Below the pieces are notes generated by a model, which had not been told where the DNA came from, ran no database searches, and saw nothing but the letters and a program-made list of their open reading frames with translations. DNA of 53,716 nt from Acidobacteriota bacterium (GTDB lineage Bacteria; Acidobacteriota; Terriglobia; Terriglobales; Acidobacteriaceae), in assembly GCA_028872955.1 (NCBI GenBank), contig JAGWNX010000015.1, positions 1 to 53,716 on the forward strand, written 5' to 3'. This document shows positions 34,624 through 43,402 of this stretch, piece by piece (position 1 is the stretch's first letter; the number at the start of each line of letters is the position of its first letter). The position numbers and the translations under genes were made by a program.

Positions 34624-35877
34624 ATGCGCTTAGTAGACAGCAAAGAGACCGTACAAATGGCGCTCGAGACCCTGCGTACCAACAAGGTGCGCAGCGGACT
34701 CACCATCCTCGGCATCGTCATCGGCGTCTTCACCGTCATCCTCATCTCCTCGGTCGTCAACGGCCTCAACAACAACATCGCCCAGCTGGTGCAGTCACTC
34801 GGCTCCAACGTGCTCTTCGTCTTCCGCTTTCCGGTCTTCGGCCAAAGGCCCACCACTGAGATGCTGACCCGCAAGCAGATGACCTATGAGGATGCCGTTG
34901 CCATGCGCTCGCTCCCCCACGTCGTCGCCGTCTCGCCCGCGCTGCAGTACACCGATAATGCCGCGCCCGGCCGTGGCGGCGTCACCTCCATCAAGGCCGG
35001 CGCGCGCAAAATGGAGAGCACCATCATCACCGGCGACACCCCCGAGCACAAAGACGTGCAAGACCTCAACATCATCGCCGGTCGCTTCTTTGACGAGGGC
35101 GACATGCAGCGCCACGGCAAGGTCACCGTGCTTGGCTACGACACCGCCGCAGGGCTGTTTCCCAATCAAAGCCCCATCGGCAAAGAAGTCGTCATCAGCG
35201 GCATGATCTTCACCGTCGTCGGCGTGCTCGACAAGCAAAAGCAGCCCTTCGGCGGCGGCAACAACCCGCAGGATAACCAGGCGTTCCTGCCCGTCACCAC
35301 CTTCCACGAGATTCACCCCGAAGATCTCGACTACTGGATCACCCTCAAGTACGACGACCCTAAAAACAAGGACCTCGTCCTCGACGAACTCACCGAGCTC
35401 TTGCGACGTCGGCGCAAGGTCGCCAACGAGAAGCCGGATAACTTCGCCATCTTCGGTACAGACTCCCTCACCCGCCTCTGGAACCAGGTCACCGGCGGCC
35501 TCTTCCTGCTGCTCTTCGCGCTCTCCAGCGTGGCGTTGCTCGTGGGCGGCGTTGGCGTCATGAACATCATGCTGGTCAGCGTCACCGAGCGCACGCGCGA
35601 GATCGGCATTCGCAAGGCCATCGGCGCCACCAAACGCACCATCCTCGCCCAGTTCACGCTGGAGGCCATCACCCTGTGCGCCGTCGGCGGCCTCATCGGC
35701 GTGCTGCTCGGCGGAGTCTTCGCATTGGTCGCACAGCTCTTTCTGCCGTCGCTGGTCTCGCCGTGGTGGATCCTCACCGCCTTCGGCAGCTCCTGCGGCA
35801 TCGGCCTGCTCTTCGGTATCTATCCCGCCTGGAAGGCCGCCAGCCTCAACCCCATCGACGCGCTCCGCTACGAGTAG
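34624..35877 (+). CDS. MacB/FtsX-family ABC transporter permease (second subunit)
   Basis: 417 aa. Same layout as its neighbour: N-terminal helix LTILGIVIGVFTVILISSVVNGL, MacB-like periplasmic domain, FtsX block VGGVGVMNIMLVSVTERTREIGIRKAIGA and two further helices, ending AWKAASLNPIDALRYE. It starts 15 bp after the first permease with AGGAG upstream, so the two are cotranscribed and probably form a heterodimer. The shared FtsX block points to an old duplication. The partner ATPase must be encoded elsewhere. Confidence 0.9.
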   Translation: MRLVDSKETVQMALETLRTNKVRSGLTILGIVIGVFTVILISSVVNGLNNNIAQLVQSLGSNVLFVFRFPVFGQRPTTEMLTRKQMTYEDAVAMRSLPHVVAVSPALQYTDNAAPGRGGVTSIKAGARKMESTIITGDTPEHKDVQDLNIIAGRFFDEGDMQRHGKVTVLGYDTAAGLFPNQSPIGKEVVISGMIFTVVGVLDKQKQPFGGGNNPQDNQAFLPVTTFHEIHPEDLDYWITLKYDDPKNKDLVLDELTELLRRRRKVANEKPDNFAIFGTDSLTRLWNQVTGGLFLLLFALSSVALLVGGVGVMNIMLVSVTERTREIGIRKAIGATKRTILAQFTLEAITLCAVGGLIGVLLGGVFALVAQLFLPSLVSPWWILTAFGSSCGIGLLFGIYPAWKAASLNPIDALRYE

Positions 35878-35885
35878 GCGGCCGC

Positions 35886-36635
35886 CTAGCTGTGGTACGT
35901 GTACACCTGCGACGCCTCAAGAAACGGCTGAAACACAATCTTCGCCTCGCCAGCCTCCTGCAGCTGCTCGCCCGCCACATGGAAGAACTCGTCGCAGAAG
36001 CGTGACTCGTACACGTCTTCGCCCAGCACCGTCTTGTACTTCACATACCCGTAGGCAAACAGAAACACCGCGTCCACCAGCTCCAGCGGACGCGTGAACA
36101 TCTCCCCCGTCTCGCTCGTCCAGTGCGTGTGAAACTCCATCGACGCCCCCGGCGGCAGAATCCGCTCCTGCATCGCAATCGCATCGCGGTAGTACGTCGG
36201 CTCATCCGGCAGCGGCGACCACATCTCTGCCACCCGGCACACCGCCATCGTCTCCAGAATCCGTGCCGGCGTCTTGCCGATGTTCTTCACCGTCCAGCGA
36301 TACTCATGCATCGCGCCGGTCCGCAGCACCTGCTCCTCGTCTGCGCTTGAGGCAATCACCAGCCACGCCCGCTCCGACGAGATCAGGTGCCGCACCTGCT
36401 TCTCCAGCGAGCCCGTCTGCCCCTTCACCGTCTTCAGCGTAAACACCGCAACCGTCGCGCTCAACACGCCCATCATCGACAGCACAACGTTGATCCAGAA
36501 CTGCGTCTTGTCGTACGCGTCCTTCTGTACGGAGATCGTCGTCGGCATCTGCGCCGCGCTGCTGCCCTCTGCCGTCTGCGCCATGCCCGTAGACACTGCC
36601 GCCAGCAGTGCTGCAACCATCAGAGTTTTCCGCAT
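35886..36635 (-). CDS. Hypothetical protein with signal/anchor and one membrane segment
   Basis: 249 aa. An N-terminal signal-like stretch (LMVAALLAAVSTGMAQ) and a membrane segment (FWINVVLSMMGVLSATVAVFTL) precede a domain with ERAWLVIASSADEEQVLRTGAMHEYRWTVKNIGKTPARIL, which looks like an immunoglobulin-like fold found in uncharacterised membrane proteins. Most of the chain would face one side of the membrane. No family name is recognised. Convergent with the permease gene, 8 bp apart. Confidence 0.7.
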   Translation of the reverse strand: MRKTLMVAALLAAVSTGMAQTAEGSSAAQMPTTISVQKDAYDKTQFWINVVLSMMGVLSATVAVFTLKTVKGQTGSLEKQVRHLISSERAWLVIASSADEEQVLRTGAMHEYRWTVKNIGKTPARILETMAVCRVAEMWSPLPDEPTYYRDAIAMQERILPPGASMEFHTHWTSETGEMFTRPLELVDAVFLFAYGYVKYKTVLGEDVYESRFCDEFFHVAGEQLQEAGEAKIVFQPFLEASQVYTYHS

Positions 36636-36681
36636 GATGCAGCCAATCTACCACAGCCGCCGCAGCCGCTCACCGCTTGGG

Positions 36682-36687
36682 TAGACT
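36682..36687 (+). promoter_or_regulatory. -10 box, leaderless-type, of the HpnI-like gene
   Basis: TAGACT, 6 nt (GGTGAC), then ATG at 36694; no Shine-Dalgarno. Confidence 0.45.
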
Positions 36688-36693
36688 GGTGAC

Positions 36694-37863
36694 ATGGCGC
36701 TCGCAGTCACGCTCTTCTTTCTGCTGCTCACCCTCAGCGGACTCGCTTACCTCCTGCTCGCCCTGCTCGGCGTGCGCCAGTTCCGCAAAGACTGGGCCCG
36801 GCCCCACCCTCCCCAGCCCCTCACGCCCGGCGTCTCCATCCTCAAGCCCGTCAAAGGTGCAGAGCCCGGCATGTACCCCGGCTTCGTCAGCCACTGCCGC
36901 CAGCAGTACGGCAGCCCCTTCGAGCTGCTCTTCGGCGTCAGCAGCCAGGACGACCCCGCCGTCCCCTTCGTCCAGCGCCTGCAGGCAGAGTTCCCCCACC
37001 TCACCATCCGCCTCATCGTCTGCCCACAGCAACTTGGCACCAGTGGCAAGGTCAGCAACCTCGTCCAGCTGCTTCAGCAGGCCCAGTACCAGCACATCCT
37101 CATCAACGACAGCGACATCGCCGTCGGCCCGCACTACCTCACCCGCATCCTCGCGCCCTTTGCAGACCCCCGCGTCGGCATGGTCACCGCGCCCTACCTG
37201 GGCCGCGCCCTGGCCGACGCCAGCGGCCACATCCCCGTCTGGACGCGGCTCGAAGCCCTCGGCATCTCCACGGACTTTCAGGCCGGGGTGCTCACCGCCC
37301 GCCGGCTGGAGGGCGGCATTCGCTTCGGCCTCGGCTCCACCCTGGCCGTCACGCGCGCCTCGCTCGCCGCCATCGGCGGGCTTCAGGCCCTGCTCGAGAG
37401 CCTGGCCGACGACTACGAGATGGGCGCCCGCATCGCCGCCGCCGGCTACCGCGTCGAGCTCGCCAACGAGGTCGTCGAGACCACCGTCCCCGCCTACACC
37501 CTGCGCGGCTTCTGGGAGCACCAGTTGCGCTGGGCCCGCTCCACCCGCGACTCCCGCCGCTGGGGCTACGTCGGCCTCGGCATCACCTACGCGCTGCCCT
37601 GGGCCGCCATGACGGTCATCGCCAGCGGCTTCGCCATGTGGAGCTTCTCGCTGCTCAGCGTCGTACTGCTCGCCCGCGTCGCCGTCGCGCTCAACACCGG
37701 CGTCGGCATACTGCGCGACGGCCAGGTACTGCGCGACCTGTGGCTGCTGCCCCTGCGCGACTGCGCCGCCCTCGCCGTCTGGGCCTGGAGCTTCGCCGGC
37801 GACACCGTAGTCTGGCGCGGCGAACGCTTCCGCCTCAAAAACGGCCGCATGGTGCGCCTCTAA
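36694..37863 (+). CDS. HpnI-like / ceramide-glucosyltransferase-type glycosyltransferase (GT21-like)
   Basis: 389 aa, family 2/21 transferase. N-terminal membrane helix, then VSILKPVKGAEPGMYPGF, the D2 motif ILINDSDIAVGP, the D3 motif DDYEMGARIAAAG and (Q/R)xxRW as HQLRWARSTR, followed by two to three C-terminal helices. In hopanoid producers HpnI adds N-acetylglucosamine to bacteriohopanetetrol; ceramide glucosylation is the other option. No other hopanoid gene is in the window, so the substrate stays open. A TAGACT box lies 6 nt before the ATG. Confidence 0.75.
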   Translation: MALAVTLFFLLLTLSGLAYLLLALLGVRQFRKDWARPHPPQPLTPGVSILKPVKGAEPGMYPGFVSHCRQQYGSPFELLFGVSSQDDPAVPFVQRLQAEFPHLTIRLIVCPQQLGTSGKVSNLVQLLQQAQYQHILINDSDIAVGPHYLTRILAPFADPRVGMVTAPYLGRALADASGHIPVWTRLEALGISTDFQAGVLTARRLEGGIRFGLGSTLAVTRASLAAIGGLQALLESLADDYEMGARIAAAGYRVELANEVVETTVPAYTLRGFWEHQLRWARSTRDSRRWGYVGLGITYALPWAAMTVIASGFAMWSFSLLSVVLLARVAVALNTGVGILRDGQVLRDLWLLPLRDCAALAVWAWSFAGDTVVWRGERFRLKNGRMVRL

Positions 37864-37932
37864 CAACCTAAAACGCCTGAACACGTTAGCGGATTTAGCC
37901 GCGTGGCCCATATCGAACCAACCCTAGAATCT

Positions 37933-37985
37933 GGGTGCCCCATCTTCGGCGCGGCTCTATCGCGCCTAAGGTGGGCCATCGCGCG
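37933..37985. repeat. Left 53-bp inverted repeat (REP element) of the RAYT locus
   Basis: Begins GGGTGCCCCATCTTCGGCG and matches the reverse complement of 38507-38559 at 52 of 53 positions. Contains internal palindromes, as REP/BIME units do. Confidence 0.9.
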
Positions 37986-38006
37986 ACAGCGCGACCTGGG
38001 TTCTCC

Positions 38007-38012
38007 TAGAAT
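38007..38012 (+). promoter_or_regulatory. -10 box, leaderless-type, of the RAYT gene
   Basis: TAGAAT, 7 nt (CCTGATC), then ATG at 38020. The box lies just inside the left repeat. Confidence 0.5.
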
Positions 38013-38019
38013 CCTGATC

Positions 38020-38526
38020 ATGCCATTGGGCCTGAAGCGCTACCAGAGTGAAGGAGACGATCATTTTGTCACCTTCAGTTGTTTCCAGCGCAGGCCTTAT
38101 CTGGCAACGTCATCCGGTCGCGACACCTTTCTGACAGCTTTGGAGCAGACGCGCCGCCGGTACCGGTGCGAGGTTCTCGGCTACGTCGTCATGCCGGAGC
38201 ATGTTCACCTTCTCGTCAGCGAGCCCGAGGACCGTGAGGTTCCGCTGGCGAAGATGCTTCAGGCGTTGAAGCTCTCCGTATCAAAACGCCTTGCGCCGAA
38301 GCCCTTCTGGCAGACGCGGTACTATGACTTCAACGTCTTTACCCACGACAAACGGGTTGAAAAGCTGAAGTACATGCACCGCAACCCGGTTACCCGGGGG
38401 CTGGTGGAGCGGCCAGAGGACTGGCCCTGGTCATCGTACCGGCAGTACCTGTTGGACGAACCCGGACAGGTGAGGATTAGCCGGGTTGGCGAGCAGGTCG
38501 CGCTCGCGCGCGATGGCCCACCTTAG
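38020..38526 (+). CDS. REP-associated tyrosine transposase (RAYT, Y1 HUH superfamily)
   Basis: 168 aa from MPLGLKRYQSEGDDHFVTFSCFQRRPYL. The HUH motif is PEHVHLLV (His61, His63) and the catalytic Tyr118 is in KLKYMHRNPVTRGL, followed by PEDWPWSSYRQYL. RAYTs cut single-stranded REP DNA and are thought to spread REP elements. The gene is bracketed by 53-bp inverted repeats, and its last few codons and stop lie inside the right repeat. An in-frame start at 37903 would read through the left repeat and is rejected. Confidence 0.92.
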   Translation: MPLGLKRYQSEGDDHFVTFSCFQRRPYLATSSGRDTFLTALEQTRRRYRCEVLGYVVMPEHVHLLVSEPEDREVPLAKMLQALKLSVSKRLAPKPFWQTRYYDFNVFTHDKRVEKLKYMHRNPVTRGLVERPEDWPWSSYRQYLLDEPGQVRISRVGEQVALARDGPP

Positions 38527-38559
38527 GCGCGATACAGCCGCGCCGAAGATGGGGCACCC
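38507..38559. repeat. Right 53-bp inverted repeat (REP element) of the RAYT locus
   Basis: Reverse complement of 37933-37985 with one mismatch; ends GAAGATGGGGCACCC. Overlaps the final codons of the RAYT gene. Confidence 0.9.
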
Positions 38560-38576
38560 GGCTGCTGGGAGTCTAT

Positions 38577-38607
38577 CCCGAAAAGTCGCATTTTCGGCAA
38601 CTTCGGC
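38577..38607. repeat. Hairpin repeat, copy 1, left of the Imm53 gene
   Basis: CCGAAAA-GTCGCA-TTTTCGG hairpin followed by CAACTTCG. A second copy in the same orientation lies at 38975-39005. Confidence 0.75.
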
Positions 38608-38610
38608 TTT

Positions 38611-38904
38611 TCAAAAGTTCTCAATCCATTTTCGAAACTGCTGAACAATGGGCAGGAGCTTCAATGAATCACCTTGACCCTCGAACGTATCATCGACAAT
38701 CTTGCACACTATCCAGTCCGAATCGCTCGCGTGATTGTCAGTGATAATCGCCTTTGCAATGCCGCTATAGCGGGTTCTCTTGAGATCTATCTTTACGCTC
38801 CAACCAGGATTGTCCAGCGTGTCGATCTGGATTCCGTATTGATGCTCCCACTCACCATTACACTCTTCCGCGTACCAAGCTTGGAGCCACGTAAGACTAT
38901 CCAA
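38611..38904 (-). CDS. Orphan immunity protein, Imm53 family
   Basis: 97 aa. Matches the Imm53 pattern I know: SLTWLQAWYAEECNGEWEHQYG near the start, TLDNPGWSVKIDL, SDWIVCKI, FEGQGDSLKLLPIVQQFRKWI at the end. Such proteins neutralise toxins of polymorphic toxin systems. The TTG start is supported by a GGAGG 8 nt upstream. No toxin gene is adjacent, so this would be an orphan that protects against a toxin from neighbours, or a remnant. GC is lower than in flanking genes and the gene lies between two copies of a hairpin repeat. Confidence 0.8.
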   Translation of the reverse strand: MDSLTWLQAWYAEECNGEWEHQYGIQIDTLDNPGWSVKIDLKRTRYSGIAKAIITDNHASDSDWIVCKIVDDTFEGQGDSLKLLPIVQQFRKWIENF

Positions 38905-38974
38905 CGATCAACCTCCGCAACTTCACTCGTTGATGATACTTCGGGGATGTGGGAGTACGGGTAGCCGCCGGATT

Positions 38975-39005
38975 CCCGAAAAGTCGCGTTTCGGCAACTT
39001 CGCTG
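38975..39005. repeat. Hairpin repeat, copy 2, right of the Imm53 gene
   Basis: CCGAAA-AGTCGCG-TTTCGG hairpin followed by CAACTTCG, a near copy of 38577-38607 in the same orientation. The 70 bp after it, up to the DUF2251 gene, hold nothing I can support. Confidence 0.75.
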
Positions 39006-39077
39006 TCGCCGAGATCGGTCCTCATAAACGCCCTTCCCACTAGTAAGCGCCCGTATCTCGCTTCTGTTCAGCCCACT

Positions 39078-39515
39078 TTACGTATACAGCTCCGCCTCAA
39101 ACCGGCGCATCGCCTCGTCGGACCACGCATGCGACGAGCGCCGCCAGATGTCGTCCCGCGCATCCAGAAAGTTCGGGAAGTTCATCCGGCAGTAGCCGCA
39201 CCGGGCGGCAAAGTCGTAGAGCCCCTGCGGCGTCCCGTCCAGGTACAGCACCGCCTGCAGGCCATTGCGCGACCACTCGATGGACGCAATCCGCTGCGGC
39301 TCCGGCCGCTCCAGCTCCAGGTCGCTCTTGGCCAGCGCCGCCACGTTGTAGATCAGCATCGCGTCCAGGATGCTCGCATCGTGGTCCGTCTGCGAGCGGT
39401 CGCAGGCATAGAAGTATCCCGCCAGCCCCTCATCCTCAAACACCACCGTCCACGGCACAGCCGTCGAGTTGGACGAGAGAAACGCACGGCCCGGGGTAAA
39501 CGAAAGCGACTCCAT
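39078..39515 (-). CDS. DUF2251-like protein
   Basis: 145 aa from MESLSFTPGRAFLSSNS. Segments WTVVFEDEGLAGYFYACDRS, ILDAMLIYNVAAL, SIEWSRNGLQAVLYLDG and DFAARCGYCRMNFPN fit DUF2251, a small family of unknown function. No signal or membrane segment. A TATCGT box lies 6 nt before the ATG at 39515, though the GAAGG between could also act as a Shine-Dalgarno. Divergent to the next gene; the two 5' ends are within 90 bp. Confidence 0.65.
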   Translation of the reverse strand: MESLSFTPGRAFLSSNSTAVPWTVVFEDEGLAGYFYACDRSQTDHDASILDAMLIYNVAALAKSDLELERPEPQRIASIEWSRNGLQAVLYLDGTPQGLYDFAARCGYCRMNFPNFLDARDDIWRRSSHAWSDEAMRRFEAELYT

Positions 39516-39600
39516 GCCTTCACGATACGATAAAGAGGTGTGCTTGCCGGGTGGATTTCTTCGCGCGCGCCACAGTACGGTAGGGAGAGGCAGGGCAGCA

Positions 39601-40827
39601 TTGGCAGCGATCAAGCAGACCGGGGTACGTGGCTTTCAGATTGGGCGTCCGCAGCAACTGGCAGCACTGCTTCTGCTGCTGCTTCTTGGCCAGTGCCTCT
39701 GGGTGGTTGGCCACCAGCAGCTCAGCACCCGCGACTACCGCTACGCGCAGTGCGGCCGCGAGATGTGGGAGCGCCCCTCACCGCTGGCGGGCTACTTTAC
39801 CACCTGCGGCAATCTGAACGGCGACGGCACCTTCGCCTACCGGCTGGCGGGCCTGCCCCTTACGACGCAGCGTCTGGTGCTGCTGGGTGTCGATAAACTG
39901 CGCAAGCCGGAGAACCGCCTGTACGCCGAGGGCACCCTGAACGGCACCACCTGGGAGGCGCGGCATGAGATCGGCAGCGTCGTCTATCTCATGCATCTGC
40001 CCTTCGTCGTCTTTGCCGTGTGGCTGGGCGCCGGGCTGTGGTGGGTGGCGCGGCGGCTGTTTGGCAACGAGGGCGGCTTCCTCGCGCTGGGGCTCTATAC
40101 CTTTTGCCCGGCGGTGGTGCACTTCGCCGTCATCCCCAACAACGAAGTGCTGGCCATGTGGGGCATCTACGGGCTGGTGTATACGGCCATCGGCATGGCG
40201 CACGCGCTGCAGGGGCCGCGCCACAAGTGGCGTCCGCGCTTTGTGCTGCTACTCGCCGCCCTGGGCCTTACCGCCGCAGCGCATCTGCTGGCCGCCATGC
40301 TCGGCTTTCTGGCCGGAGCCATCTTCATGTTCTACCTGGCAGAGCGACGGCGCAGCTACGTGATGCAGATTCTGATCTTCGCCGCGCTGGGCTCCCTCTT
40401 CGTGTTGTTCGCGTTCTTCTCGTTCCGCCTGGCATCGTTCAGCTATGTGTTTACTGGGGGTGGCGCGCGCAGCTGGTTCTCGCTGGATGGGCCACGTTTC
40501 TTCTTCGGCAACGTTGCTGAGGGGCCCATCACGGTGGCGCTGGTCGTGGCGCTGGTGCTGTGGCTGGTCACACGTCGCAGCCGCTACTTTGGCAACACCG
40601 CGCCCCTGCTCACCGCTGCCGCCTTGCTGCCCTGGCAGACGACGCAGGTCTACTCCGCGCCCTGGCTCTGGTCTCTGCCCTTCCTGTTCACCTTCATCGG
40701 CGGAGTCTTTGCCGACGTGCTGGAGACGCGCCAGCGCCGCCTGTTTCTGTTGCTGGCCGGTACCATCCTGCTTGCCCAGGCAACATTCTGCATTCTTGCA
40801 CTGCCCGGAATCGCGCTGGCACGATAG
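39601..40827 (+). CDS. Polytopic membrane protein, glycosyltransferase-39-like
   Basis: About 408 aa from the TTG at 39601 (AGGG 5 nt upstream); the start is uncertain and could be upstream at 39469. About nine hydrophobic segments, e.g. LAALLLLLLLGQCLWVVG, VVYLMHLPFVVFAVWLGAGLW, FVLLLAALGLTAAAHLLAAMLGFLAG and LWSLPFLFTFIGGVFAD, with a soluble loop after the first helix. The layout resembles ArnT/PMT-type GT39 membrane proteins, but the acidic catalytic motif is not clear, so the family is tentative. Confidence 0.6.
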   Translation: MAAIKQTGVRGFQIGRPQQLAALLLLLLLGQCLWVVGHQQLSTRDYRYAQCGREMWERPSPLAGYFTTCGNLNGDGTFAYRLAGLPLTTQRLVLLGVDKLRKPENRLYAEGTLNGTTWEARHEIGSVVYLMHLPFVVFAVWLGAGLWWVARRLFGNEGGFLALGLYTFCPAVVHFAVIPNNEVLAMWGIYGLVYTAIGMAHALQGPRHKWRPRFVLLLAALGLTAAAHLLAAMLGFLAGAIFMFYLAERRRSYVMQILIFAALGSLFVLFAFFSFRLASFSYVFTGGGARSWFSLDGPRFFFGNVAEGPITVALVVALVLWLVTRRSRYFGNTAPLLTAAALLPWQTTQVYSAPWLWSLPFLFTFIGGVFADVLETRQRRLFLLLAGTILLAQATFCILALPGIALAR

Positions 40828-40937
40828 AGTGCTTGTAAGCCTGCCCTGCCTGCACGGCGCACGTTACGCCTTGTCGGCAAACCTCTGGCAAAGCTTGGCT
40901 GCACTACAGGAATTTTTTGGCCGGTTGGGCCTTCATC

Positions 40938-42719
40938 ATGGATGCCAGCGCACTCACCAGACGTACTCGGCAGACCCTCGCAGCGGGCTGTCTGCTCGGC
41001 CTGCTCCTCTTCGCCGACGGATGCCGAAAGCCGCCTCGCCGCTCCCACTCCGCAGAGAACACGACCGAATACGCCAGCCAACTGCAGGCAATCGTCACCG
41101 CCCACCGCCTGCCGGGCATGCGCTGGCCCAGCTTTGGGGAGTACGGCGGACCGGTCGCAGCCTTCTATGAGGCGCGCGACTACGAGGTCGCCTGGACGCG
41201 CGATGCCCAGCCCACCCCGCAGGCCATCGCGCTGCAGCAGGCCTTCTTCCACGCAGACGCTCGCGGCCTCATGCCACAGGACTACGACGCCGCGCTCTGG
41301 ACGGATCGCAACGCCCGGCTCAAAGACGCCACCGGCCACCCCGACCCGGAGGCCATCGCGCAGTTCGACGTCGCCATGACCCTTTGCGCCATGCGCTACG
41401 CCTCCAACCTGCACATGGGCCGCGTCAACCCATCGCACTTCAACTTCGATATCGACGTCTCCTCCAAGAAGATCGATCTGGTCGACTTCGTCGGGGAGCA
41501 TCTGGTGGACTCTCCGGAGGTCGCCGCGCTGCTGGCAACCCTGGAGCCCGACTCCGAGGAGTATCGCAAGACCGAGGCTGCGCTGCAGCGTTATCTGGGG
41601 CTGGCTCGGCAGCAGGCCGCCTCTCCTGTGCTCCGCGCGCCGTTGCCCGTGCCCGAGAAGGCCATCGCCGTGGGTGAGCCTTACGCCGCTGCCACGGCTC
41701 TCGCCGCGCGGTTGCAGCTGGAGGGCGATCTGCCGGCCGACACGCCCGCCAACCTGGCCGCAGCCTACGACGACCAGCTTGCCGCCGCCGTGACCCGCTA
41801 CCAGCATCGCCACGGCCTGCCAGAGGATGGCAAACTCAGCCCCGCCACCGTCCGCAGCCTCAACGTCCCACTCACCATGCGCGTGCTGCAACTGGCGGAT
41901 GCCCTGGAGCGCTGGCGCTGGCTGCCGTCGGAGTATCTGCATCCGCGGCTGCTGGTCAACCTGCCGGAGTTCCAGCTCCACACCTACAACGCCCAGGGCC
42001 AGCCCGAGTTCAGCATGAGGGTGGTGGCCGGACAGGTGAAGGGCGACCACGAGACGCCGGTGCTGGCCCGCATGATGCGTTACGTCGTCTTTCGGCCCTA
42101 CTGGAATGTTCCGGTCAGTATCGTCAAAAAAGAGCTGGCCCCGCACATCGCGGCCAGCGGCATCGGCTACCTGGCCAGCAAGAACTTTGAGGTGACCGAT
42201 CGCAAAGGCAACGTGCTGCCCAGCTTCACTGCCAGCCAGGTCGTCCGCGCGCAGGTCATGGTGCGCGAGCGGCCCGGCCCCACCAACTCGCTCGGGCTGG
42301 TCAAGTTCATGTTCCCCAACCAGTTCAGCGTGTACATGCACTCCACCCCGGAGATGCGGCTGTTTGCCCGCACTCGTCGCGACTACAGCCACGGCTGCGT
42401 CCGGCTGGAGAAGGCCGAAGACCTCGCCGTCTGGATTCTGCAACAGCAGAATGACCGCGACGGTCAGCCCTGGGATCAGGACAAGGTGCACGACGCCATG
42501 AACTCCGGCCCGGACAACCACACCGTGGCACTCAAGACTCCGCTGCCCGTGGTCCTCTTCTATCTCACCGGCTTCGTGGAGTCGGATGGTGAGGTACACT
42601 TCTTCGACGACATCTACGGCTACGACGCCGCCTTGAATCGCGTTCTCTCCAAGGGCCCGCCGTATCCCACCAGGCCGGAGCCTGTCGTCTCCAAGACCAA
42701 GGACGAGGACACCGTGTAA
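40938..42719 (+). CDS. L,D-transpeptidase, YcbB/LdtD-like
   Basis: 593 aa from the ATG at 40938. The N-terminus carries a lipoprotein-like signal (LLGLLLFADGC with Cys29; the lipobox is non-ideal). A helical region follows, then a peptidoglycan-binding domain (AVTRYQHRHGLPEDGKLSPATVRSLN) and the YkuD catalytic domain with HSTPEMRLFARTRRDYSHGCVRL, nucleophile Cys487. Such enzymes make 3-3 crosslinks in peptidoglycan and act in the periplasm. The stop overlaps the next gene as TAATG, so the two are coupled. Confidence 0.9.
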   Translation: MDASALTRRTRQTLAAGCLLGLLLFADGCRKPPRRSHSAENTTEYASQLQAIVTAHRLPGMRWPSFGEYGGPVAAFYEARDYEVAWTRDAQPTPQAIALQQAFFHADARGLMPQDYDAALWTDRNARLKDATGHPDPEAIAQFDVAMTLCAMRYASNLHMGRVNPSHFNFDIDVSSKKIDLVDFVGEHLVDSPEVAALLATLEPDSEEYRKTEAALQRYLGLARQQAASPVLRAPLPVPEKAIAVGEPYAAATALAARLQLEGDLPADTPANLAAAYDDQLAAAVTRYQHRHGLPEDGKLSPATVRSLNVPLTMRVLQLADALERWRWLPSEYLHPRLLVNLPEFQLHTYNAQGQPEFSMRVVAGQVKGDHETPVLARMMRYVVFRPYWNVPVSIVKKELAPHIAASGIGYLASKNFEVTDRKGNVLPSFTASQVVRAQVMVRERPGPTNSLGLVKFMFPNQFSVYMHSTPEMRLFARTRRDYSHGCVRLEKAEDLAVWILQQQNDRDGQPWDQDKVHDAMNSGPDNHTVALKTPLPVVLFYLTGFVESDGEVHFFDDIYGYDAALNRVLSKGPPYPTRPEPVVSKTKDEDTV

Positions 42720-43402
42720 TGGCTGCAACCACTCGCTTGCGGGCCGGCCGTACAGCCTACAATCCTGGCCGTACTGCGCAGGGCAATCCAAAGTTCGACT
42801 CGCGCGTAGACGCGTACATTGAGGCCGCTGCGCCCTTCGCCCAACCCATCTTGAGTCACCTGCGCCAGCTCGTTCATCAGGCCGCTCCGCAGGCCAGCGA
42901 GACCATCAAGTGGGGCATGCCTTTCTACCTGCAGCACAACATCATCGTGGCCCACATGGCTGCCTTCAAGCAGCACTGCGCCTTCGGATTCTGGGGTCCG
43001 GAGATGAAGGCGGTGCTTACCGCGGACGGTCTGACGGCCAGAAATGCGATGGGTCCCTTCGGGCGCGTCACCTGCGTGGAGGAGCTGCCGCCACCCAGCC
43101 AGCTACGCAGCTACATCACCCAGGCTGTGGGCTTTGTCGAGCGTGGCGAACGCACCCAATCCATCGACCGCTCCAAGGCCAAAGCCAAGCCGCCGCTCCA
43201 ACTGCCCACGGAGCTGGAGGCCGCGCTCAAGAGGCACAAAGCTGCGGCAAAGATCTTCGCGCAGATGACCCCAAGCTGGCGGCGCGACTACGCCATCTGG
43301 ATCGGCCAGGCCAAGCTCCCCGCCACCCGCGAGCGACGCGTGCAGCAGGCCATTGACTGGATCGCAGAGGGCAGGTCCCGTGGCGGTCGCCTGCAGCGGT
43401 AG
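42719..43402 (+). CDS. DUF1801 plus YdeI/OmdA-domain protein
   Basis: 227 aa. The N-terminal half is DUF1801-like (RVDAYIEAAAPFAQPILSHLRQLVHQ, ETIKWGMPFYLQH); the C-terminal half has the YdeI/OmpD-associated pattern LPTELEAALKRHKAAAKIFAQMTPSWRRDYAIWIGQAK ending in a basic tail (shown in parts). Function unknown. It overlaps the L,D-transpeptidase stop codon by one base. The 261 bp that follow, to 43663, hold no gene I can support. Confidence 0.85.
   Translation: MAATTRLRAGRTAYNPGRTAQGNPKFDSRVDAYIEAAAPFAQPILSHLRQLVHQAAPQASETIKWGMPFYLQHNIIVAHMAAFKQHCAFGFWGPEMKAVLTADGLTARNAMGPFGRVTCVEELPPPSQLRSYITQAVGFVERGERTQSIDRSKAKAKPPLQLPTELEAALKRHKAAAKIFAQMTPSWRRDYAIWIGQAKLPATRERRVQQAIDWIAEGRSRGGRLQR

Noticed and set aside
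40650..42791. 713-codon minus-strand frame antisense to the L,D-transpeptidase
   Set aside because: No motif; the plus strand has the SHGC motif and signal peptide.
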